Made by a program: the position numbers and the translations under genes
The notes under the pieces: generated by a model
The model's input: the letters and a program-made list of their open reading frames with translations, nothing else
What the model was told of the DNA's origin: nothing
The model's database searches: none
Shown here: positions 8,288-15,430 of the stretch, in pieces
Layout of the letters: every line of letters begins with the position of its first letter
How positions within the stretch are numbered: position 1 is the first letter of the stretch
From: Actinomycetota bacterium
GTDB lineage: Bacteria > Armatimonadota > SYMT01
Length of the DNA stretch: 37,104 nt
Direction of reading: 5' to 3'
Assembly: GCA_005805375.1 (NCBI GenBank)
Contig: SYMT01000193.1
Coordinates: forward strand, 1-37,104

Positions 8288-8797
8288 GTGTCGAGGCCCA
8301 GAGCGCGCGTCAGAGATCTACTCGTACAGGCGTTGGAAGACGAGACGCTTGTCTATGACCAGCGGAGCCAGAAAGTCCACTGTCTGAACCGCATTGCCTC
8401 GGGGGTGTGGTCGGCGTGCGACGGAAGCCGCACGGAAGCTGAGATCACATCGGCGGCCTGTCGAGAGGTGGAACAGCCCTATCGGGAACTGGTGGGCCGC
8501 GAGATCATCGCGCGCCTTGCGCGCGCTGGGCTCCTGGATCCGGACCCGGCCGAGAGACCGAATCGCCCGACACGCCGGTCCGCATTGCGTCATCTGCGAA
8601 GCGCCGCCCTGATCTCTGCGGCGGTGACCACGGTGCTGGCTCCGCTGCCGGCGGCGGCGGGCACCTGCATGCCTCGATCGCGGTGCGGTTTGGGCACGGT
8701 CGGATATTGCTGCGTCAACTTCCTTGGCACGGCGCGGTCCTGCAGTTGCAGCGGATCGTTGTGCGGCTGCTTTGGATCCGCGTGTACCTGCACGTGA
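8288..8797 (+). CDS. PqqD-like (RiPP recognition element) domain fused to a signal-like helix and a ten-cysteine tail
   Basis: The 169-residue product has three parts. Residues 1-86 form a PqqD-like winged-helix domain, with VYDQRSQKVHCLNRIASGVW and a closing REIIARLARAGLLD; this fold binds leader peptides in RiPP pathways. Residues 93-124 have a twin-Arg, hydrophobic, Ala-rich stretch (RR at 96-97, ending PAAA) that looks like an internal Tat- or Sec-type export signal. Residues 125-169 hold ten cysteines (127, 133, 141, 142, 152, 154, 159, 161, 166, 168). The last six form C-x-C pairs repeating every seven residues. The GTG at 8288 is preceded by TAGGA five bases upstream and starts where PqqD homology starts. 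The tail may be an exported, disulfide-rich or metal-binding peptide, possibly modified. No modifying enzyme is adjacent. The fusion itself is seen directly; its function is inference. Confidence 0.8.
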   Translation: MSRPRARVRDLLVQALEDETLVYDQRSQKVHCLNRIASGVWSACDGSRTEAEITSAACREVEQPYRELVGREIIARLARAGLLDPDPAERPNRPTRRSALRHLRSAALISAAVTTVLAPLPAAAGTCMPRSRCGLGTVGYCCVNFLGTARSCSCSGSLCGCFGSACTCT

Positions 8798-8801
8798 TTC
8801 G

Positions 8802-8826
8802 GTGTGCCGCTCTCCGCGGCGCACAC
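8802..8826. terminator. Bulged GC hairpin between convergent genes
   Basis: GTGT-GCCGC, a five-base loop, then GCGGC-(GC bulge)-ACAC. It starts five bases after the stop of the PqqD-fusion gene. No immediate T-run follows (a short T tract occurs only near 8870), so termination activity is uncertain. Confidence 0.3.
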
Positions 8827-8918
8827 GGCCCCGGGTTTCCCGCACCACGGCGCTTCCTCTAAGACCCCATTTTTCACAGTTCCGGGTCTCCGCGCCGCCT
8901 GCGTTTCCCGGGACGGGC

Positions 8919-10721
8919 CTACTCGGCAGCGGCGGCGCCGTCCGGTTCACGTGGGTCCGTCACGCCGTTGCGCTCTCCGGAACCGGGCTCCACGAGGATT
9001 GCCATCACGCTGCCCTGTGATGGGACAAACCGGAGTTGGTGCCCCTTCTCACGCAGCAGGCGGAGTGTGTCGGTTGAGGTGGCATCGCGCTCCAATACCA
9101 GTTCGTTCGGCAGCCACTGGTGGTGGATGCGCCCGCGGGCCACCGCCCGGCCCAGATCCATGTCGAACTCAACGACGTTGAGCAGCACCTGAAGCACGGT
9201 GTTGATGATCGTGCGGCCCCCGGGTGAACCGAGCACCAGGTACGGTTCTCCATCCTTCGCGACGATGGTCGGCGTCATGCTCGACAGCATGCGTTTGCCG
9301 GGGGCGGCGAGATTGGGCGGCGTGCCGATCAACCCGGTGCGATCGGTGCGGCCCGGTTCTCCGTTGAAGTCTCCCATCTCGTTGTTGTAGAGGAAGCCGA
9401 GGCCGTCGGCGACAATGCGGGAACCGTAGCCGGCTTCCAGCGTGTAGGTCACGGACACGGCGTTTCCTGCAGCATCCACCACCGAGTAGTGTGTGGTCTC
9501 CGGGCTCTCGTAATCGTCAGTGAAGGCTGCCGGGTCGCTCACGGAGAGCCAGTCAGGCCGGATGGAACGGCGGAGACGCGCGGCGCGGTCGGGCGAGAGC
9601 AGCAGCGAGACGGGCAGGCCGGGGTTGGAGTCGGGGTCTCCGAGGTGCCGCGCCCGATCGGCATAGGCCCGCCGCATCGTTTCTGCCAGCAAGTGCAGGT
9701 AAGCGGCGGAATTGTGCCCGAGGTCTCGGAGGGAGTCGCCCTGAAGGATGTTGAGCATCTCGATCAGCCCGATGCCTCCGGAACTCGGCGGAGGCATGGA
9801 AACGATCTCACACCCACGAAAGGCCCCGCGAATCGGCGCTCGCTCCTTCGCCTGGTAATCCGCCAGGTCAGCTTCGGTGATGAGCCCGCCGTGCCGGCGC
9901 ATGTCCGCCGCCAGGAGACGCGCGAGCGCGCCCCGATAGAATGCCTCGCGACCGCCTCGCTGGAGTGTGCGGAGGGTGCGCGCCAGGTCGGGCTGGCGCC
10001 AGACGTCCCCGGCCTCCAATGTCGTGCCGTCCGGCTTCAGGAACACCCGCGCGGATGATGGATAACGCCGCCAGTCCGTCTGGCGGGCCGCGAAACTGCG
10101 GGCCAGGGCCCGGCTGAGCGGGAAGCCTTCCGCTGCAAGACGTTCCGCGGGCTCACACAATTCTCTCCACGAGCGCGTGCCGTACCGCTCCCGGGCCAGA
10201 TCGAACCCCGCAACGGTGCCGGGCACCCCCACAGCGCGATAGCCCTCGTGGTGCAGGTCCCGCTGGTACCGGCCGTGCGGATCCAGAAACATCCCCGGAT
10301 GCGCGCCCCGGGGCGCGATCTCGCGAAAGTCGAGTGCCGTGGAACGTCCCCCCTTGAGCCGGATGAGCATGAAGCCGCCCCCGCCGAGGTTTCCCGCTGC
10401 CGGATGCACCACCGCGAGCGCCAACCCGGTCGCAATCGCCGCGTCCACCGCGTTCCCACCGCGCCGGAGCAGATCGGCGCCGGCTGTTGAGGCGAGTCCG
10501 TGCGCGCTAACGACCACTCCGCGCCGCGAGTACGCGGGGGCGCTGTCGGCCGGCGCCGGGGGGTCCAGGAGTGCCGTCCACGCCGCGACCGCGCAGGCGG
10601 CGGCGACTCCGCACGCCGCGCTCCGGGCGTAACTCTGCTGAATCCCGGGTCGGCGCCGGGCCAAGCCGGTCGCGGATGCGCCGGCGCCTGTCGGTGCCGC
10701 CGCTCGCCGCAGGGAGAGCAT
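8919..10721 (-). CDS. ggt: Gamma-glutamyltransferase (autoprocessed glutathione hydrolase)
   Basis: A 600-residue member of the gamma-glutamyltransferase family, N-terminal nucleophile hydrolases that cleave or transfer the gamma-glutamyl group of glutathione and related compounds, usually in the periplasm. A hydrophobic segment at about 34-52 after a basic start suggests export. DFREIAP (R133, substrate carboxylate binding), MPPPSSGG (about 309-316) and GSPGGRTI near the C-terminal third are family motifs. ESPETTHYSVVD holds the processing site: T409 should become the N-terminal nucleophile of the small subunit after self-cleavage. All key elements are intact. The start at 10719-10721 is the first ATG before the hydrophobic segment, but it lacks a strong ribosome site, and the open frame runs on to 11183, so the exact N-terminus is uncertain. 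It is convergent with the PqqD-fusion gene and not in an operon. Confidence 0.92.
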   Translation of the reverse strand: MLSLRRAAAPTGAGASATGLARRRPGIQQSYARSAACGVAAACAVAAWTALLDPPAPADSAPAYSRRGVVVSAHGLASTAGADLLRRGGNAVDAAIATGLALAVVHPAAGNLGGGGFMLIRLKGGRSTALDFREIAPRGAHPGMFLDPHGRYQRDLHHEGYRAVGVPGTVAGFDLARERYGTRSWRELCEPAERLAAEGFPLSRALARSFAARQTDWRRYPSSARVFLKPDGTTLEAGDVWRQPDLARTLRTLQRGGREAFYRGALARLLAADMRRHGGLITEADLADYQAKERAPIRGAFRGCEIVSMPPPSSGGIGLIEMLNILQGDSLRDLGHNSAAYLHLLAETMRRAYADRARHLGDPDSNPGLPVSLLLSPDRAARLRRSIRPDWLSVSDPAAFTDDYESPETTHYSVVDAAGNAVSVTYTLEAGYGSRIVADGLGFLYNNEMGDFNGEPGRTDRTGLIGTPPNLAAPGKRMLSSMTPTIVAKDGEPYLVLGSPGGRTIINTVLQVLLNVVEFDMDLGRAVARGRIHHQWLPNELVLERDATSTDTLRLLREKGHQLRFVPSQGSVMAILVEPGSGERNGVTDPREPDGAAAAE

Positions 10722-11425
10722 TCCGGGAGCCGCGAGTCGCACCGTATGCGTTCGGTCGCCTGCGAGGGTCGGCTGGACCTGCCCGTGGGCTGCCGGTTCA
10801 TCCGAGGGCGGACGCCGGGACGCCGTCACTTCCGGCGCTCCGTCCCAGATTCGGCCCCGGACCTCTCGTGGAGAAGCACCCGCCGGCCTGCGATCGGTCC
10901 GGGCTCCGAACCGCATGTGGGTCCAATTGTGGTGCGTTGTTCCCGCCGTTGTGCGCGCAGAGTTTGCGCCCGGATGTCTCGTCTCAATACGATCTCCCCT
11001 CGTGCATGCCGGCAGGACGGATCGGGGGCTCAGTGACGTACTCCCGGCGCAGTTCCGCAGTCGCGCGGGCCCGTGCGCTCCGGGGGGGCTGATCGTTCGC
11101 CGCACCAGGCGCGCGCTTCGTCGCTCAGTTTGCGGTCCGCTCGCACCGTTCCTGCCGGGTTTAGTCGGCGTTTGCCGGCACAACGGAGACCTCGGGCCGC
11201 CCGACCGTGGTGCGGTTCAGCCAACCGCGGGGATGGCCGTCGGGTTTTCCGGATTTCCAGGCTGCCGGCGGGTGTATCCCTGATCACCCGTGCCGGCTTG
11301 CTTTCCGGCAGGGAGGGCAACCCCGAAGGGTACTCCGCAACACGTGGAGGGAGGCGAAATCGCGAACGGAGGGGAACTGCAACCAGGTACCGGCAGGAGA
11401 ACAGTTCAGGGATGAGGGCGGAAGG
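10722..11425. other. 700-base divergent intergenic region between ggt and the M16 peptidase gene
   Basis: No gene is supported. Frames on both strands stay open through much of it because of the high GC content, but their residues (Arg/Pro/Gly-rich, no domains) look non-coding. Both divergent promoters must lie here or within the starts chosen; no clear promoter pair was recognised. Confidence 0.4.
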
Positions 11426-14287
11426 ATGAGCAACGGTTTGAGGACGCCGCGAGATCTCGGCAGGTCGCCCCACACTCCTTCGGGGCACTTCCCGGAGGGG
11501 CAGCACTGCGTCGCCCCTCATGGTCGCGAAGCCTGCGAAGCTGCACCGGTCCCGCCCGCCCTCGCGCGCCCTGCACCGCGCACCGGTCGTGTCTGGGTGC
11601 TGGTCGTGGTGCTCGCCTTCGTTCTCGCCGGGGGCACGCGGGCGCGCGGCGCCGGGGAGTCGCCCCAACTGGGCGCCGGTGTGGTGCGCACCGTGCTCTC
11701 GAACGGTCTGACTCTGCTGGTCAAGCCTACCCGGCACGCGCCGGTCGCGGCGGTGGTCACCTGGGTGAAGGCGGGCTATTTCGACGAGCCGGATCAGGTC
11801 GCCGGTATGGCGCATCTGTTTGAGCACATGTTTTTCAACGGCAGTAAGAAGTACCCGACTGCGCAGGCGATCCAGATTGCTATCCGGGGGATCGGCGGAC
11901 TCACGAATGCGGGGACGATTTATGACCACACGACCTATTATGTGATGGTGCCGAATCATGCGGTTTCCACCGCGATGGAGATTCAGGCAGACGCAGTCGC
12001 GAACCCGCTCTTCGACGAACGCGAACTGAAGCGCGAGGCAGAGGTCGTGATTGAGGAGTCGAACCGCAAGTATGACAACGCGCCGGCGCTGGCGGTGGAG
12101 AAGATGATCGAGACGGCGTTTCAGCGACATCGGGTGCGCCGCTGGCGGATTGGGTCCAACGAGGTCCTGCGCGGCATTCGCCGTGACGATCTGATGCAGT
12201 TCTTCGAGACGCTTTATCGCCCGGAGAATATCGTGGTCAGCGTGGCCGGGGACGTGGATCCGGCGGCGGTGCGAGCCACCGCCGAACGCACGTACGGCGT
12301 CATTCCGCGTGGCACGCCGAAGCGCGATGTGGGGCCGAAGGAACCGCCACAGGAGGCTCTGCGCTTCGCTACCATGCGGGGTGACATCCAGCAGGCGTAC
12401 GTGACGTTGGGTTACCCCACCTGTCCGCCGGATCATACAGACCAGGCGGCGCTGGACGTGATCCAGAGCATTCTCTCCGTGGGCAGGAGTACGCGATTCA
12501 GCCGGGGCCTGATCCGGCCGGGGATTGCCGTCAGCGCCGATGGGAGCAACGTGGCGTATGGTGATATGGGTGTGTTTACGTTTCAGACGCGGCTCGACGC
12601 GGAGCGGGTCCCCGAGGCGGAAGAGCGGATCGTGCAGGAACTGGAGCGCCTGAAGCGGTGGCCCGTCACCCCGTTCGAGCTGGAACGAGCCCGCACCCAG
12701 GTCGCGACCCTTCGCAGTCTTCAGCAAGAGGACGTGCTGAATCAGGCGCAGACTCTGGCGGAGTATGAGGCGCGAGGGTCGTTCGCGGAAGCGGATCGTT
12801 ACTACCGCAAGATCCTGGCCGTAACCGCCGATGACGTGATGGGGGTCGCCCGGAAGTACTTCCCGTTGACCCACGCCACCGTACATCGGTATCTTCCGCG
12901 CACTTCCACGCTGCCCGACACGCAGGCGGAGGAACTTGCCGCCCGGCTGCAGCGTGCGGCCGGTGCGGTGACCGCGCCCGATGCCCCGGCGTCGCTGCCC
13001 CCACTTCCCGAGGGTGCTCCGCTGGAAGGAGGCGAGGGAGATGCACCCCGCAAGAGCATCACCCTCGCTAATGGTGTGCGGGCGTTGATCCTGGAGCGGC
13101 ATACGGTGCCGACCGCGGCGGTGGCGTTCGCGTTTTCCGGCGGCAAGTCCCGCGAGGCCGCCGATCAGGCAGGCATCACGCAGTTGCTGTTCTCCACACT
13201 CGGGAAGGGAACGCCGGCCCGGGACGCTGAAGCTCTCGACCGTACGCTGGACTCCCTCGGCACCACCCTGGAGAGCGTCGTGGCGGACGATTTCTCGATG
13301 CTGTCTGCCACCGTGTTGAGCCGCAATCTCGGCCCGCTCCTGGGGTTGCTGGCCGATGTGATCCAGCGCCCGACCTTCCCGGAGCCCGAAGTGACTCGTG
13401 CCGCGCAACTGCAACTGGCTGCGGCGCGCATTGCGAGAGATGACGCGATCAACTACCCGGTCCAGTTGGTGACCCGCGCCCTCTACGGGGAGCACCCCTA
13501 TTCGTGGCGGCCGTTCGGAAGGGAAGAAACGCTGTCCAGGCTCAACCGGGCGGCGGTACTGGAGTGGTCAGGGAAAGTCGTGCGCCCGGAGGGTCTCTGG
13601 ATTCTCATCTCCGGGACCGTGAGTGCCGGTGCAGTCGAGGCGGCGCTCGGGCGTCTGTTTGGGACGTGGCGGGTGGAGGGGGCGGCAGGAGGCGTCGCCG
13701 CGGCGGCGACGGCCCGGGCGCTGGAACCCGACCGGCCCCTGGAAACGGTCGAGCAGCGGTCACGAAGGCAGACGGCGTTTGCGATGGCATTCCCTACCGT
13801 GCCGTTCGGTCACGCCGACCAGCCGGTGCTGGATGTGATCCAGGGGCTCACCGGCGGATTGGCCGGGCGTCTCGGCGCCGAACTACGCGGACGCCAGGGT
13901 CTGGCCTACGTCACCACGAGTTTCCACCGGCCGCTGGCGAAGGGCGGTCTCTTTATGGGCTACCTGGCGGGTGATCCGAGCAAGGAGGATGCAGCCCGGC
14001 GTGGTATGGCGGCCGAGTTCCAGCGCCTGGCACGGGAGCCGGTCAGCGATTTCGAACTTCGGCTGGTAAAAGACAGTGTCACCGGATCCGCTCCGATCCG
14101 CCTCCAAAGCAATGCGGCGCGTGTTGCCGATCTGGTCCGGGGGGTCCTCCTGGCGGGAGACCCGGATTACACGACGCGATCGCTGGAGCGGATGCAGCGC
14201 ATCACCGCCGACGACATCCGGCGGGTCGCGGCGGCGTACTTCTCACGCGGGCATGCGATCGGCGTCCTGCGCGGGTCCGGAATGTAG
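11426..14287 (+). CDS. M16 family zinc peptidase, two fused lobes, second lobe lacking the zinc site
   Basis: A 953-residue exported peptidase of the pitrilysin/processing-peptidase family. A membrane or signal segment lies at about 56-70, after an unusually long N-terminal stretch. The first lobe begins VLSNGLTLLVK and carries the inverted zinc motif HLFEH (130-134), with the third ligand Glu in EVVIEESNR (about 207-211). The second lobe begins near residue 545 with ITLANGVRALILERH; at the place of HxxEH it reads GITQLLFSTLGKGT, so it has lost the zinc site and should act as the structural partner. This active-plus-inactive fusion is common in M16 proteins of the PqqL type, which degrade peptides in the periplasm. 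I chose the ATG at 11426, just after GGAAGG; the real start could be a later in-frame GTG nearer the hydrophobic segment. It is followed by a repeat-bearing gap, then the DUF58 operon. Confidence 0.9.
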   Translation: MSNGLRTPRDLGRSPHTPSGHFPEGQHCVAPHGREACEAAPVPPALARPAPRTGRVWVLVVVLAFVLAGGTRARGAGESPQLGAGVVRTVLSNGLTLLVKPTRHAPVAAVVTWVKAGYFDEPDQVAGMAHLFEHMFFNGSKKYPTAQAIQIAIRGIGGLTNAGTIYDHTTYYVMVPNHAVSTAMEIQADAVANPLFDERELKREAEVVIEESNRKYDNAPALAVEKMIETAFQRHRVRRWRIGSNEVLRGIRRDDLMQFFETLYRPENIVVSVAGDVDPAAVRATAERTYGVIPRGTPKRDVGPKEPPQEALRFATMRGDIQQAYVTLGYPTCPPDHTDQAALDVIQSILSVGRSTRFSRGLIRPGIAVSADGSNVAYGDMGVFTFQTRLDAERVPEAEERIVQELERLKRWPVTPFELERARTQVATLRSLQQEDVLNQAQTLAEYEARGSFAEADRYYRKILAVTADDVMGVARKYFPLTHATVHRYLPRTSTLPDTQAEELAARLQRAAGAVTAPDAPASLPPLPEGAPLEGGEGDAPRKSITLANGVRALILERHTVPTAAVAFAFSGGKSREAADQAGITQLLFSTLGKGTPARDAEALDRTLDSLGTTLESVVADDFSMLSATVLSRNLGPLLGLLADVIQRPTFPEPEVTRAAQLQLAAARIARDDAINYPVQLVTRALYGEHPYSWRPFGREETLSRLNRAAVLEWSGKVVRPEGLWILISGTVSAGAVEAALGRLFGTWRVEGAAGGVAAAATARALEPDRPLETVEQRSRRQTAFAMAFPTVPFGHADQPVLDVIQGLTGGLAGRLGAELRGRQGLAYVTTSFHRPLAKGGLFMGYLAGDPSKEDAARRGMAAEFQRLAREPVSDFELRLVKDSVTGSAPIRLQSNAARVADLVRGVLLAGDPDYTTRSLERMQRITADDIRRVAAAYFSRGHAIGVLRGSGM

Positions 14288-14291
14288 GGCC

Positions 14292-14323
14292 AGGGTTCTA
14301 GGGTTCTAGGGTTCTAGGGTTCA
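14292..14323. repeat. Tandem octamer repeat, four units of AGGGTTCT
   Basis: Four contiguous eight-base units begin five bases after the M16 stop; the last unit ends in A instead of T. It is non-coding. Confidence 0.9.
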
Positions 14324-14474
14324 TAGGGGGACGACACGACATGTGGAACTCAGTAACCCTGGCCGCCTGGCGGAGTAATGGTCAAGCGCGTCATTTCCGA
14401 CCCTCGAAAGGCGCCGAAGCGCTCCGAAACTGGGGATCCGAACACCCCGAAACGACATCTCCGACAGGCGGCTC

Positions 14475-14506
14475 GAAACCTGGAAACCTGGAACCTTAGG
14501 AACCTG
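14475..14506. repeat. Second octamer array, GAAACCTG-type units
   Basis: Two exact GAAACCTG units followed by GAACCTTA and GGAACCTG fill exactly 32 bases. Read on the other strand the units are close to the AGGGTTCT units at 14292-14323, so the two arrays form an imperfect inverted pair about 150 bases apart. They lie just before the DUF58 operon. Confidence 0.8.
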
Positions 14507-14525
14507 TCCGGACACACCGTAACCC

Positions 14526-15428
14526 ATGCCGCTTACTCCGCAACAACTCAGTGATCCAAACATGCTGGCCGCCGTGCAGCGGCTGGCATTCACCGCGCGC
14601 GAGGTGATGGAGGGGGCCATTTCCGGGCTCCACCAGAGCCCGTATCACGGCTTCAGCGTCGAATTCGCTCAGCACCGCGAGTACACTCCCGGTGACGAGA
14701 TTCGCTACATTGACTGGAAGGTCGCCGCACGATCGGATCGGTACTACGTCAAGGAATTTGAAGAAGAGACGAACCTCAAGGGATACCTCCTGCTGGACGC
14801 GAGCGATTCGATGCGCTACCAGGGAGACCGGCGCCCATACAGCAAGTTGGAGTATGCCTCACTGCTGTTGTCGGCGCTGGCCTCTTTGCTCATCCAGCAG
14901 AGGGACGCCGCCGGGCTTGTCGTCTTCAATGACGGTATTCAGCTAAACCTGCCGCCGCGGGCTACCGGCAGCCAGTTCGGGCAGATCCTGGAGCATCTGG
15001 TGAAGGTCACAACCCAGCCCAAGTCGGATCTCGCGCCTACGTTTCATACGATTGCGGAGCAGATGCGGAGGCGCGGTCTGGTGGTGCTGTTTTCTGACCT
15101 GTTCGGGGATGTGATGGAGGTGCTCAGCGGATTGCGTCACTTCCGTTATCGGCGCCACGAACTGGTCGTGTTCCACATTCTGGACGAGGACGAAGTGACC
15201 TTCCCCTTCCACGACCTGACCAAATTCGAGGGTTTGGAACTTGAGCCGGACCTGCTCGTGGATCCGCGCGGAGTGCGCGAAGAATACCTGCGGAACTTCC
15301 GTGGCTTCTGTGACGAACTCGAGCGCGGCTGTCGCGAGATCCACGCCGACTTGATCCGCGTGACGACCTCGGAGCCCCCTGGGGACGCGCTCGGCCGTTA
15401 CCTCGCCAACCGGATGCGGCGGACCTGA
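14526..15428 (+). CDS. DUF58 domain protein (vWA-like fold)
   Basis: A 300-residue cytoplasmic protein. The DUF58 signature is plain at residues 51-69 (REYTPGDEIR then YIDWKVAAR). A vWA-type metal-ion-dependent adhesion motif follows at 91-95 (DASDS) in the strand GYLLLDASDSM. The length matches the family. DUF58 proteins normally work with a MoxR AAA+ ATPase and membrane vWA proteins in assembling or maturing envelope complexes; here the two membrane vWA partners follow but no MoxR precedes. The start has no clear ribosome site, but MPLTPQQLSDP is a typical family N-terminus. It ends two bases before the BatA-like gene, so the two are surely co-transcribed. Confidence 0.92.
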   Translation: MPLTPQQLSDPNMLAAVQRLAFTAREVMEGAISGLHQSPYHGFSVEFAQHREYTPGDEIRYIDWKVAARSDRYYVKEFEEETNLKGYLLLDASDSMRYQGDRRPYSKLEYASLLLSALASLLIQQRDAAGLVVFNDGIQLNLPPRATGSQFGQILEHLVKVTTQPKSDLAPTFHTIAEQMRRRGLVVLFSDLFGDVMEVLSGLRHFRYRRHELVVFHILDEDEVTFPFHDLTKFEGLELEPDLLVDPRGVREEYLRNFRGFCDELERGCREIHADLIRVTTSEPPGDALGRYLANRMRRT

Positions 15429-15430
15429 AC

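Noticed and set aside
10722-11183. N-terminal extension of gamma-glutamyltransferase up to 11183
   Set aside because: The added residues are Arg/Pro-rich without family similarity. The hydrophobic export segment follows the ATG at 10721.
11030-13495. Long open frame (821 codons) on the minus strand opposite the M16 peptidase gene
   Set aside because: It is antisense to a clear M16 protein, its composition is rich in Arg/His/Gly/Pro with no domain, and such long shadow frames are expected at this GC content.
14321-14620. Minus-strand frame across the octamer arrays
   Set aside because: It is a translation of repeat DNA and runs antisense into the DUF58 gene.
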